Positions 30,807 to 39,157 of a stretch of 64,000 nucleotides of DNA are shown piece by piece. The stretch lies in contig NZ_JAQFII010000001.1 in assembly GCF_029504575.1 (NCBI RefSeq), positions 5,525,001 to 5,589,000 of the forward strand, given 5' to 3'. The notes under the pieces are model-generated. The model did no database searches and was not told the DNA's origin. It saw only the letters and a list, made by a program, of their open reading frames with translations. This DNA comes from Streptomyces sp. SPB162. Its GTDB lineage: Bacteria; Actinomycetota; Actinomycetes; Streptomycetales; Streptomycetaceae. A program made the position numbers and the translations under genes. Each line of letters opens with the position of its first letter. The stretch's first letter is position 1.

Positions 30807-33035
30807 ATGGCCGCACTCGCCCGGTGGTGTCTCCGCCGTCGTCTCACCGTCGTTCTGCTGTGGATCGCCGCTCTCGCCGGCCTCACCGCCGGCGCCGCCC
30901 TCGCCGGCTCCGCCTACTCGAACGACTACGAGATACCGGGCACCGAGTCCGGCCGCGCGGTCACCCTGCTGGAGCAGGCGTTCCCGCACCAGGCGGGCGA
31001 CTCGGACACGATCGTCTGGCACACCGAGGGGAACGCCGCCGGCGGCGTCCGTGCCGACGGCGTCGAGCAGCGGATGACCAGGACCCTGGACACGATCGCG
31101 AAGCTGCCGGGCGTCGCTTCCGTGACCAACCCCTACGGCGCCGAGAGCGCCGGCCGCATCAGCCATGACGGCCGGACCGCCTACGCCGACATCACCTTCG
31201 ACCGTGCGGCCGACGACATCGCCGCCGGGCAGGCCGAGGCCGTCGTGGACACCGCGAAGGCAGCCGGGGGCGACGGGCTACGGGTCGAGCTCGGCGGCAT
31301 CGCCGTCGCGGCCACCGAGGGCGACAACTCCCACCTCAGCGAATTGATCGGGATCGGCGTCGCCGCCGTGGTGCTGCTGCTGGCCTTCGGGTCCTTCGCC
31401 GCCATGTGCCTGCCGATCGCCACCGCGCTGATGGGCGTCGGCACCGCGTACCTGGGGATCGAGCTGCTCGGCCACGTGATGACCGTGGCCGACTTCGCAC
31501 CGATGCTCGGCCTGCTCATCGGCCTCGGCGTGGGCATCGACTACGCGCTGTTCATCGTCACCCGGCACCGCAGAGGCCTCAGACGCGGCCTGCCGGTGCG
31601 CGAAGCGGCCCAGCAGGCCGTCACCACGACCGGCCGCGCGGTGGTCTTCGCGGGCGGCACGGTCTGTGTGGCGCTGCTCGGCATGCTCATCCTGCGGCTC
31701 AGCTTCCTCAACGGGGTCGCCGTCGCGGCGGCGCTCACCGTCGTGCTGACGGTGGCCGCCTCGGTCACCCTGCTGCCCGCCCTGCTGTCGATGATCGGCA
31801 TGAGGGCGCTCAGCCGCCGGGAGCGGCGGCAGCTGACCGAGCACGGCCCGCAGCCCGAGCTGCCCACCGGGCTCGCCGCCCGCTGGTCCGCCTTCGTGGA
31901 ACGGCACCCCAAGGTGCTCGGCGCGCTGGCCGCGGCTGTGATGCTCGTCCTGGCGCTGCCCACGTTCTCCCTGCACCTCGGCACCTCCGACCAGGGCAAC
32001 AACCCGGTCAGCAGCACCACCCGGCAGGCCTACGACCTGCTCGCGGACGGCTTCGGCCCCGGCACCAACGGGCCCCTGACCCTCGTCGCCGACGTCCAGG
32101 GCGCGGACGCCCGGTTCGCCCTCGACGAGCTGCCGCGGACCCTGCGTGACACCCCGGGCGTCGCCTCCGTGACCGCGACGACCGTCAGCGGCGACACCGG
32201 CGTGATCACCGTCGTGCCGGACACGGCGCCGCAGTCCCGGGACACCTCGGAGCTGGTGAACCGGCTGCGTGACGACGTGCTGCCGCGGGCCGAGGACGGC
32301 ACCTCGCTCCAGGTGTACGTGGGCGGCCCCACCGCGAGCTACGACGACTTCGCCTCCGTCATCGTCGGCAAGCTGCCGCTGTTCGTCGGCGCGGTCGTCG
32401 GCCTCGGCTGCCTGCTGCTGCTCCTGGCGTTCCGGTCGATCGGCATCCCGCTGAAGGCGGCGGCGATGAACGTGGCCGCGGTCGCGTCGTCCTTCGGGAT
32501 CGTCGTCGCGATCTTCCAGTGGGGCTGGGGGAGCGAGTTCCTGGGCCTGGGAGCGGCCGGGCCGATTGAGCCGTTCCTGCCGGTGATCATGGTCTCGGTG
32601 CTCTTCGGACTGTCGATGGACTACCAGGTCTTCCTGGTGAGCCGGATGTACGAGGAGTGGCTGGAGACCCGGGACAACCGGCGTGCGGTACGGGTCGGGC
32701 TCGCGGAGACCAGCCGGGTGATCAACTCGGCCGCGATCATCATGATCGCGGTCTTCCTGGCCTTCGTGCTCAGCGGTGACCGTGTCATCGCCATGTTCGG
32801 CATCGGCCTCGCGGCGGCCGTCGCGCTGGACGCGTTCATCCTGCGCACCCTGCTGGTGCCGGCGCTCATGCACCTGCTCGGCGGCGCCAACTGGTGGCTC
32901 CCGGCGTGGTTGGACCGCCGGCTGCCCAGGATCAGCATCGAACCACCGGCCGGCCCGGCTCCGGCCCCCGTCCAGCCGTCCGTCCGGCTGCCCGGACCCC
33001 GGGCGGCCGAACGGGAGCGCACGCCTACTTCCTGA
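30807..33035 (+). CDS. MMPL family RND-type transporter
   Basis: 742-residue polytopic membrane protein in the MMPL layout: first span WCLRRRLTVVLLWIAALAGLTAGAALAG, an extracytoplasmic domain, a five-span bundle with the GxxxDYALF-type motif (LIGLGVGIDYALFIVTRHRRG), then a second copy of span, loop and bundle with LFGLSMDYQVFLVSRMYE. The conserved Asp-Tyr pairs in spans 4 and 10 are the proton-relay residues of this family. Exports hydrophobic molecules or lipids; substrate unknown. ATG at 30807 after AGGGAAG. Its stop overlaps the end of a decayed phosphotransferase on the other strand by 11 bp. Confidence 0.93.
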   Translation: MAALARWCLRRRLTVVLLWIAALAGLTAGAALAGSAYSNDYEIPGTESGRAVTLLEQAFPHQAGDSDTIVWHTEGNAAGGVRADGVEQRMTRTLDTIAKLPGVASVTNPYGAESAGRISHDGRTAYADITFDRAADDIAAGQAEAVVDTAKAAGGDGLRVELGGIAVAATEGDNSHLSELIGIGVAAVVLLLAFGSFAAMCLPIATALMGVGTAYLGIELLGHVMTVADFAPMLGLLIGLGVGIDYALFIVTRHRRGLRRGLPVREAAQQAVTTTGRAVVFAGGTVCVALLGMLILRLSFLNGVAVAAALTVVLTVAASVTLLPALLSMIGMRALSRRERRQLTEHGPQPELPTGLAARWSAFVERHPKVLGALAAAVMLVLALPTFSLHLGTSDQGNNPVSSTTRQAYDLLADGFGPGTNGPLTLVADVQGADARFALDELPRTLRDTPGVASVTATTVSGDTGVITVVPDTAPQSRDTSELVNRLRDDVLPRAEDGTSLQVYVGGPTASYDDFASVIVGKLPLFVGAVVGLGCLLLLLAFRSIGIPLKAAAMNVAAVASSFGIVVAIFQWGWGSEFLGLGAAGPIEPFLPVIMVSVLFGLSMDYQVFLVSRMYEEWLETRDNRRAVRVGLAETSRVINSAAIIMIAVFLAFVLSGDRVIAMFGIGLAAAVALDAFILRTLLVPALMHLLGGANWWLPAWLDRRLPRISIEPPAGPAPAPVQPSVRLPGPRAAERERTPTS

Positions 33036-33175
33036 GCATCGGGTTGCCGAGCGCGGCCGTGCCCTTGGCGTCGATCATGACATGGCCGGGAGAGAGGTCG
33101 CCGTGCACGACCGAGCGGCCGGAGGGAGTGGCGGAGCCCGACGTCGGCGAGTTGCTCCGCGACGCCTGGCACGCA
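33025..33175 (-). pseudogene. Remnant of an aminoglycoside-phosphotransferase-like gene
   Basis: On the minus strand two frames together read GVAEQLADVGLRHSLRPLG and then RSVVHGDLSPGHVMIDAKG..., ending at TAG 33025-33027. HGDLSPGHV matches the catalytic-loop HGD motif of the APH/choline-kinase-like fold. The two halves are offset by a frameshift near 33110, and everything 5' of about 33175 is gone where the dispersed repeat begins. So only roughly 50 codons of a ~300-residue protein survive. The reading is by eye and moderately confident. Confidence 0.6.
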
Positions 33176-33324
33176 GGTTCTCCCCCAGCTACCGCTGGGG
33201 GTGCCCCCAGTTGTCGGGCTCACCCCAGTGCGTCCAGTACAGGGGTGACCCTCCGCCGTGCGATCGCACGCCCCAGACGCCGCCGGGCCCGCCCTCCGGG
33301 CGGACACCGCCAGTTTGACGACAC
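33166..33324. repeat. Dispersed repeat element, copy 1
   Basis: Starts with CTGGCACGCAGGTTCTCCCC and contains the triple-arm motif CCCCCAGC-tacc-GCTGGGGG-tg-CCCCCAG (33183-33210), then GCGTCCAGTACAGGGG, CCGTGCGATCGCACG (an internal palindrome) and GCCCTCCGGGCGGAC. Nearly the same order and sequence recurs at 62659-62861, and the right half recurs at 53467-53535. The right end, TTTGACGACAC, is a degraded form of the GTGTCAGACAC seen in the other copies. No coding capacity. Confidence 0.85.
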
Positions 33325-33474
33325 GACCCAGACCCCTGGAGTCCCGCGAAGAGCAGTGCGGCCAGGGGGAGTTCAGGTTGCCGCCGCCGGCTCGGGCGGG
33401 CCAAGCGCAGGTGCCAGGCCGTAACAGAGGGATCGCACTCAGCGAGCTCTCAGGTTCCTCTCAGAAACGGAACC

Positions 33475-33480
33475 TACGGT
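33475..33480 (+). promoter_or_regulatory. Possible -10 box for membrane protein gene
   Basis: TACGGT ends 8 nt before the ATG at 33489 with no ribosome site between, a leaderless-type arrangement. Confidence 0.45.
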
Positions 33481-33488
33481 TTCGTCCC

Positions 33489-34076
33489 ATGGACACCACG
33501 AAGACCGACGCACTGGACAAGGCCCCCACCGTTCCGGAGACGGAGACCCCGGACGTACCCGCGCAGGTCGTCGTCGACCCGGAGACCCGTGACGAGGACG
33601 GTCTCGAGGACGACCTCGAAGAAGACAACCGCGACAAGGACGGCGCTGACGGCGAACCGGCCGGGACGCCGTCCGCGCCCGGTCTGGCGGCCGCCGCCGG
33701 ATCGGTCGTCGCGGTCGGGCTCGGCCTGTCGTCGCTCACCGGTACCTGGATCGGCGACCTCATGCAGGACCGTCAGCAGCTGATCGGCAACATCAAGTCC
33801 TCCGGCGGCACCCCGCACGCCCAGCTCGCCGCCGCGTACGGCACTCCCTGGCACACCGTGGCCCTCTTCAACGGCATCTTCGCCGTGGTCGCCATCCTGG
33901 TCGCGGCCGTCGTCCTGTTCCGTCCCGGCCGGCCCGCGACGGCGGGGAACCACTGGAGCCAGGCGCTCGCGTGGGGCGGACTCATCCTCGGCGCGCTCGG
34001 CCTGCTGATCGCCGGTGTCATGTGGTTCGACGTCTTCACGGACCTGCCGCTGCTCCCGGCGTCGTCCGCGTCGTGA
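33489..34076 (+). CDS. Putative membrane protein with acidic N-terminus
   Basis: 195 residues. The first ~65 are very acidic and Pro/Thr-rich (DEDGLEDDLEEDNRDKDGADGEP) and probably disordered. Hydrophobic segments follow: LAAAAGSVVAVGLGLSSLTG, TVALFNGIFAVVAILVAAVVLF and ALAWGGLILGALGLLIAGVMWFDVF, i.e. three or four spans. I recognise no domain. The start at 33489 is set by the conserved-looking acidic tail and the adjacent TACGGT. It stands alone between the repeat-bearing gap and the small basic protein. Confidence 0.75.
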   Translation: MDTTKTDALDKAPTVPETETPDVPAQVVVDPETRDEDGLEDDLEEDNRDKDGADGEPAGTPSAPGLAAAAGSVVAVGLGLSSLTGTWIGDLMQDRQQLIGNIKSSGGTPHAQLAAAYGTPWHTVALFNGIFAVVAILVAAVVLFRPGRPATAGNHWSQALAWGGLILGALGLLIAGVMWFDVFTDLPLLPASSAS

Positions 34077-34261
34077 TCCGGAGCCTCCTTACGTCCTGCG
34101 GACCGTCTTCGCGGGCGGACTAAGGCCCCCCGCACCCGCGCGGCACCCGGCCTAAGGACCCCCGGCGGCCGGAGTTCGGGCAGCTGCCCGATGTGGCGCA
34201 CCCCCCTCGGAGACGAAGCTTGGCGCAGCGGAACAAGCCGCTGAGCCAAGGGGAACACACC

Positions 34262-34486
34262 ATGTACGAGCTCGAACTCCACCGGGTCCGCGCCACCGAA
34301 CTCCAGCGTCGGGCACGGAACGAGAACCAGGCCCGCGCGGTCGTCGCCGTCCGCCGCGGCGAGCGTCAGGCCCAGCGCCGGGCGCAGCGCGCGGCACGCC
34401 GTGAGGGGCGGGTGATCGCGGACACCGGCCGGGTGGGTCGCGTACTGCGCGGCGTTCGCGGCGTACGGCACCACGCGGCGTCTTAA
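34262..34486 (+). CDS. Small Arg-rich protein of unknown function
   Basis: 74 residues, MYELELHRVRATELQRRA..., with about a quarter arginine (RNENQARAVVAVRRGERQAQRRAQRAARREGR) and no hydrophobic core, so probably helical and nucleic-acid- or membrane-binding. AAGGGGA 9 nt upstream gives a strong ribosome site at 34262; an upstream in-frame codon would add 23 residues but lacks one. It abuts the LuxR-LAL gene, with TAA at 34484-34486. Function not known. Confidence 0.75.
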   Translation: MYELELHRVRATELQRRARNENQARAVVAVRRGERQAQRRAQRAARREGRVIADTGRVGRVLRGVRGVRHHAAS

Positions 34487-34522
34487 GTGATAACCGGTAC
34501 TGCGCTGTCGGACCGCCATGGG

Positions 34523-37500
34523 ATGCTCAGCACCGTGCAGACCCAGTCCGTCAGTCCCGTCTTCGTCGGCCGCGACCGCGAGCTGACCCGCCTCGCCGAC
34601 GCGCTCGCCCGCGCCCATGCGGGCGAGCCGCAGGGCCTGGTCGTCAGCGGTGAGGCCGGCGTCGGCAAGACCCGCCTCGGCGAGGAGTTCCTCGCGGCCG
34701 CCACCGCGGCGGGCGCGGTGGCGGCCGTCGGCGGCTGTGTGGAGATCGGCGCGGACGGTCTGCCCTTCGCGCCGGTGTCCACGGCGCTGCGCTCGCTGTA
34801 CCGGCAGCTCGGGGACGAGCTGACGGCCGCGGCCGGCAACCAGGCGGGCGAACTGTCGCGGCTGCTGCCGGAGCTGGGCGAGCACCACACGGTGCCGCGC
34901 GACGGGCGCGACTCGCAGGACGACGACGGCCGGGTGCGGCTCTTCGAGCTCACCGCCCGGCTGCTGGAGCGGGTGGCGGCGGACCGCACGGTCGTCCTCG
35001 TCCTGGAGGACCTGCACTGGGGGGACCGCTCCACCCGCGAGCTGCTCGCCTACCTCTTCCGGTCGCTGCACCGCGGCCGGCTGCTGATCGTGGCCACCTA
35101 CCGGTCCGACGACATTCACCGCAGGCACCCGCTGCGCCCCTTCCTCGCCGAACTGGACCGGCTGCGCACGGTCGGCCGGATCGAGCTGTCCCGGTTCAGC
35201 CGTGCGGAGGTCTGCAGCCAGATCACCGGCATCCTGGCCGCCGAGCCCGACGGCGACCTGGTGGACAAGGTCTTCGACCGCTCCGACGGCAACCCGTTCT
35301 TCGTCGAGGAACTCGCCGTCAGCATCCAGCAGGGCTGCAGCCACGGCCTGAGCGACTCGCTGCGCGACCTGCTGCTCGTGCGCCTCGAAACGCTCTCCGA
35401 GGACGCCCAGCGCGCCGCGCGGATCGTCGCCGAAGGGGGCACCACCGTCGAGTACCCGCTGCTGGCGGCCGTCGCGGGGCTCGGCGAGGACGAGCTCATC
35501 GAGGCGCTGCGCGCCTGCGTCGGCGTCAACATCCTGCTGCCCTCCGAGGACGGCGACGGCTACCGCTTCCGGCACTCCCTGGTCCGCGAGGCGGTCAGTG
35601 ACGATCTGCTGCCGGGTGAGCGCAGCCGGATCAACCGCCGGTACGCCGAGGCACTGGAGGCCGGCCCCGGTCTGGTCCGCAACGACGAGCGGGCCGCCAG
35701 GCTGGCCAGCTACTGGTACTACGCGCACGACCCGGCGAAGGCGCTGCCCGCTGTGCTGCGCGCCTCCGTCGAGGCCCGCCACCGCCATGCCTACGCCGAG
35801 CAGCACCGGCTGCTGGAGCGGGCGCTGGAGCTGTGGGAGGACACCCCCGAGGAGATCCGCGCCGAGCTGCGTCCCGCGGACTACGCCGAGGTCTACCCGC
35901 CGTGCGGCTGCCACCCCGACGCCCCGCTGCGCTTCCTGGACCTGCTCGCCGAGATCACGGTCGCCGCCCGGCTGAGCGGTGAGCCCGAACGGGCCTTCGC
36001 CGTGGCCAAACGCGCGCTGCGGCTGGTCGACGAGGCGGAGGACGCGCTGCGCGCCGCCTGGTTCCGCGCCCAGCGCTCCCGGCTGGTCCAGGACCTGGGC
36101 CGCGGTGACGGCTGGGAGGACGTGTCCCGCGCCCAGGAGCTCCTGCGCGGCATGCCGCCGTCGGCCGTCCACGCCGACGTCCTCGCCTTCGCCGCCGCCT
36201 GGATGATGATCCACAAATCCGGCGAGGAGGCCATCGCCACGGCGGAGCGGGCCGTGGACCTGGCCCGCCTGGTGGACGCCCGCGAGACGGAACTGCACGC
36301 CCGGCTGACCCTCGGACTGCTCCTCGCCGACTCCGGGGACGTGGAGGGCGGCCTGGCGCTGGCCGAGGACGTCTGCCGCGAGGCGCGCGAGCTCGGGCTG
36401 CCCGGACTCACCGGCCGCGCCCACGGCAACCTCGCCTCGGTCCTGGAGGGCGCGGGCCGGTCCCGGGACGCCCTCGCCGTCGCGTCCGAGGGCATCGAGC
36501 GCGTCCGCGAGATCGCCACCCGCAACGTGCGGGCCTACCTGCGCGGCAACGAGGGGGAGTCGCTGTTCTCCCTCGGGCTGTGGGAACGCTGCGAGGCGGC
36601 CGTCCAGTGGTCCCGCCGCAACGTGTCGGGGCGGATGGCGGCCGGCGGCCAGGCGATATACCTGGGCTTCCTCGCGCTGCGCCGCGGACAGGACGCGGCG
36701 GCCGACGAGCACGCGCAGGACGCGCGGGACAGTTTCGTGCACGACACGCAGCCGCAGCACCTGGTCCCCATCCGGACGCTGACGCTGGAGATCGCCGTCC
36801 GGCGCGGCCGATTCGACGAGGCGCGCGCGGTCCTGGCCGACGCGCTCGACGCGGGCTTCGTGCCCGGCACCTCGCGCTACTGGTGGCCGCTGTTGGCCGC
36901 CGGAGCCGCCGCCGAGGCGGACGGCCCCTGGATGACGGTCGACGACCGGGACCGCGCCGCGCACCTGCGGCGCATCCGCGAGAGCGCGTCCGCGCTGCCC
37001 CGGCTCGCGCCGGTCTGGGAGGCGTACGCCCTGCTCGTCGAGGCGGAGCTCGCCCGCGCCGAGGGCCGGGCCGCGCCCGAGCTGTGGGCGGCGGTGGTCC
37101 GCGCCTTCGAACCGGTGGAGCGCCCGTACGAACTGGCCCAGAGCCGCTACCGGTGGGCGGAGGCGCTGCTGGCCACCGGGCACGAGACCGGGGAGGCACG
37201 GGAGGCCAGGGCGAGCCGGGAGGAAGCCGGCGCGCTCCTCATGCTCGCCCACACGGCCGCCGCCGCGCTCGGCGCGCGCCCGCTCTCCGACGAGGTCGCG
37301 CTGCTCGCCCAGCGCGCCCGGCTCTCGCTGCACGAGCCGGACGGCCGGGAGGGCGCGCGGGCGCACCCCGTCGCGGAGGAGCCCGCCGACCCGGCCGAGG
37401 CGCTGGGGCTGACCTCGCGGGAGCGCGACGTGCTGCGGCTGGTCAGCGACGGGCGGACGAACCGTCAGATAGCCGAGGAGCTCTTCATCTCGCCGAAGAC

Positions 37501-37609
37501 GGCGAGCGTGCACGTCTCCAACATCCTGGCCAAGCTCAACGTCTCGGGGCGCGGCGAGGCGGCGGCGCTGGCGCACCGACTGCGGCTGTTCACCGTTCCG
37601 TCCGTATGA
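34523..37609 (+). CDS. LuxR family regulator with N-terminal AAA ATPase (LAL type)
   Basis: 1028-residue large ATP-binding LuxR regulator. FVGRDRELTRLADAL then Walker A SGEAGVGKTRL (near residue 45), Walker B VVLVLEDLHWGD and the sensor region RLLIVATYRSDD define a STAND/AAA-like module. The middle ~600 residues are TPR-like helical repeats. The C-terminus is a LuxR helix-turn-helix, LTSRERDVLRLVSDGRTNRQIAEELFISPKTASVHVSNILAKL. LAL proteins typically activate catabolic or secondary-metabolite genes in response to a ligand and ATP. ATG at 34523 is chosen (MLSTVQTQS); a GTG at 34487 directly after the previous stop is possible. Its 3' end overlaps the convergent DUF6191 gene by 20 bp. Confidence 0.93.
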   Translation: MLSTVQTQSVSPVFVGRDRELTRLADALARAHAGEPQGLVVSGEAGVGKTRLGEEFLAAATAAGAVAAVGGCVEIGADGLPFAPVSTALRSLYRQLGDELTAAAGNQAGELSRLLPELGEHHTVPRDGRDSQDDDGRVRLFELTARLLERVAADRTVVLVLEDLHWGDRSTRELLAYLFRSLHRGRLLIVATYRSDDIHRRHPLRPFLAELDRLRTVGRIELSRFSRAEVCSQITGILAAEPDGDLVDKVFDRSDGNPFFVEELAVSIQQGCSHGLSDSLRDLLLVRLETLSEDAQRAARIVAEGGTTVEYPLLAAVAGLGEDELIEALRACVGVNILLPSEDGDGYRFRHSLVREAVSDDLLPGERSRINRRYAEALEAGPGLVRNDERAARLASYWYYAHDPAKALPAVLRASVEARHRHAYAEQHRLLERALELWEDTPEEIRAELRPADYAEVYPPCGCHPDAPLRFLDLLAEITVAARLSGEPERAFAVAKRALRLVDEAEDALRAAWFRAQRSRLVQDLGRGDGWEDVSRAQELLRGMPPSAVHADVLAFAAAWMMIHKSGEEAIATAERAVDLARLVDARETELHARLTLGLLLADSGDVEGGLALAEDVCREARELGLPGLTGRAHGNLASVLEGAGRSRDALAVASEGIERVREIATRNVRAYLRGNEGESLFSLGLWERCEAAVQWSRRNVSGRMAAGGQAIYLGFLALRRGQDAAADEHAQDARDSFVHDTQPQHLVPIRTLTLEIAVRRGRFDEARAVLADALDAGFVPGTSRYWWPLLAAGAAAEADGPWMTVDDRDRAAHLRRIRESASALPRLAPVWEAYALLVEAELARAEGRAAPELWAAVVRAFEPVERPYELAQSRYRWAEALLATGHETGEAREARASREEAGALLMLAHTAAAALGARPLSDEVALLAQRARLSLHEPDGREGARAHPVAEEPADPAEALGLTSRERDVLRLVSDGRTNRQIAEELFISPKTASVHVSNILAKLNVSGRGEAAALAHRLRLFTVPSV

Positions 37610-37751
37610 CGACCGTCCCGGAGTCGAGGTCTATCGACCCGCGTCCGGGATCGTTGTCGCCGGTGTCCTCGCGGGACAGCGCCAACCGGTTCCGCTCGTC
37701 GTCGGTGTGCTTGCGCCCCGGCGCGAACAGCTCCTCGACAGGGTTGAACAT
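37590..37751 (-). CDS. DUF6191-like small protein
   Basis: 53 residues, MFNPVEELFAPGRKHTDDERNRLALSREDTGD..., matching from memory the short actinobacterial family DUF6191 (pattern FAPGRKHxxxERxRLxLxREDxGDxDPGRGPIDLxSG). Highly charged, no membrane segment, function unknown. Start at 37751 follows GGGGAGG on the minus strand (GGTGCTCGATG context). It lies between the convergent LuxR-LAL gene, overlapping by 20 bp, and the sugar-dehydrogenase lipoprotein gene 18 bp upstream, so it is probably co-transcribed with the latter. Confidence 0.75.
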   Translation of the reverse strand: MFNPVEELFAPGRKHTDDERNRLALSREDTGDNDPGRGSIDLDSGTVVIRTER

Positions 37752-37768
37752 CGAGCACCTCCCCGGTG

Positions 37769-38962
37769 TCAGCCGACCTTCAGCCGCAGGATGCGGTCGT
37801 CGCCGGGCTTGGCAACGCCCCGCCCGTCGGTGTTGCTGGTGGTCAGCAGCAGGCTGCCGTCCTCCACCGCCACCACGGTACGCAGCCGCCCGTAGGTTTT
37901 CGTGAAGAACGCCTGCGGGGCCGCGGCGGCCTTCGTGCCGTCCAGCGGGACGCGCCACAGCCGCTCGCCCTTCAGCGACGCCATCCAGATGCCCCCGGCG
38001 GCGTAGGCGATGCCGCTGGGGGAAGCCTCGTCGGTGTGCCACTGCACGACCGGGTCGACGTATCCGGCCCGGTGCGCCTGGCCCTCGACGACCGGCCAGC
38101 CGTAGTTCCTGCCCGGCTCGATGAGGTTCAGCTCGTCCCAGGTGTTCTGCCCGAACTCCGCCGCCCACAGCCGGCCCTGCGCATCCCACGCCAGGCCCTG
38201 CACGTTGCGGTGGCCGTACGAGTAGATGACGGAGTCGGCCTCGGGGTTGCCGTGCGCGGGCTGCCCGTCCGGGGTCATCCGCAGGATCTTCCCGCCCAGC
38301 GACGTCTTGTCCTGGGCCAGCGGCCGGTTCCCACTCTCACCGGTCCCGGCGTAGAGCATCTTGTCGGGGCCGAAGGCGATCCGGCCGCCGTTGTGGTTGG
38401 TGCCGCTGGGGATGCCGCGCAGGATCGTGTCGGGCGCCCCCAGCTGCTGGCCCACCGGCCGGGAGGGGTCGTAGAGCATGCGCGCGATGCGGTTGTCGTC
38501 GGCGGTGGTGAAGTACGCGTACACCAGGCGGTCCGAGCCGAACGACGGGGAGATCGCGAGCCCGAGCAGGCCGCCCTCGCCGCCCGGCGTGCCGCCGGCC
38601 ACCCCCGGCACCGAGCCGACCTCGGCGGTCTTGCCGGTCACCGGATCGGTCCTGAGGATCTTCCCGGTGTCCCGGGAGGCCACCAGCAGCGCCCCGTCCG
38701 GGAGTTCGGCCACCCCCCACGGCGTGGTGAGGCCGGTGGCGACGGTTCCGGTCACCGTCGCCGTCCCGGTCGCGGGCGCGGCGGACTCGGAGGCCGGGGA
38801 GCCGGTGGTCGCCGTGGGGCCGGCGGCCGGGGTGGTGGTGGCCGGCGGCTTGGTGGTCGGTGGGTCCGGGACCCCGCCGTCGGGGGACGAGCAGCCCGCG
38901 AGCAGCGCGGCGGCGGCAAGCACGGAGGTCACGGCGGTCGCGGTGGTGGTACGGCGGTGCAC
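37769..38962 (-). CDS. PQQ-dependent sugar dehydrogenase family lipoprotein
   Basis: 397 residues. The N-terminus VHRRTTTATAVTSVLAAAALLAGC ends in a lipobox (LAGC), so it is a secreted lipoprotein, followed by a Pro/Thr/Ala-rich linker. The rest is the soluble glucose/sorbosone dehydrogenase beta-propeller: LTTPWGVAELPDGALLVASRDTG, GEGGLLGLAISPSF, GTNHNGGRIAFGPDKMLYAGTGE, YSYGHRNVQGLAWD, ELNLIEPGRNYGWP. The histidine and arginine loops expected near PQQ and calcium are present. Oxidises sugars or aldoses outside the cell; substrate unknown. GTG at 38962 with GGAGG upstream. Confidence 0.92.
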   Translation of the reverse strand: MHRRTTTATAVTSVLAAAALLAGCSSPDGGVPDPPTTKPPATTTPAAGPTATTGSPASESAAPATGTATVTGTVATGLTTPWGVAELPDGALLVASRDTGKILRTDPVTGKTAEVGSVPGVAGGTPGGEGGLLGLAISPSFGSDRLVYAYFTTADDNRIARMLYDPSRPVGQQLGAPDTILRGIPSGTNHNGGRIAFGPDKMLYAGTGESGNRPLAQDKTSLGGKILRMTPDGQPAHGNPEADSVIYSYGHRNVQGLAWDAQGRLWAAEFGQNTWDELNLIEPGRNYGWPVVEGQAHRAGYVDPVVQWHTDEASPSGIAYAAGGIWMASLKGERLWRVPLDGTKAAAAPQAFFTKTYGRLRTVVAVEDGSLLLTTSNTDGRGVAKPGDDRILRLKVG

Positions 38963-39157
38963 GGCGGGTCCTCCCTCGTGGTGTCCCGCGTCGGCATCAC
39001 CGGGCTGCGCCCCGTGGTGCCGACGCCGATTGGGACGGCGGGGACGACCCCCGGGGAATTGCAGCACACAAGGGGTCCGCGCCGCGCGAATCTTCCGGGT
39101 TCTTCCGCGCGCCTCCGGCTGCCGGCGACCCCTCGGGTCGGGGCCCGGCCCGCGCGG

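Noticed and set aside
33773-37576. A 1267-codon open frame on the minus strand opposite the LuxR-LAL gene
   Set aside because: It mirrors the real gene; high GC keeps antisense frames open. It has no ribosome site or recognisable domain, and its sequence is low-complexity Arg/Gly/Ala/Val.
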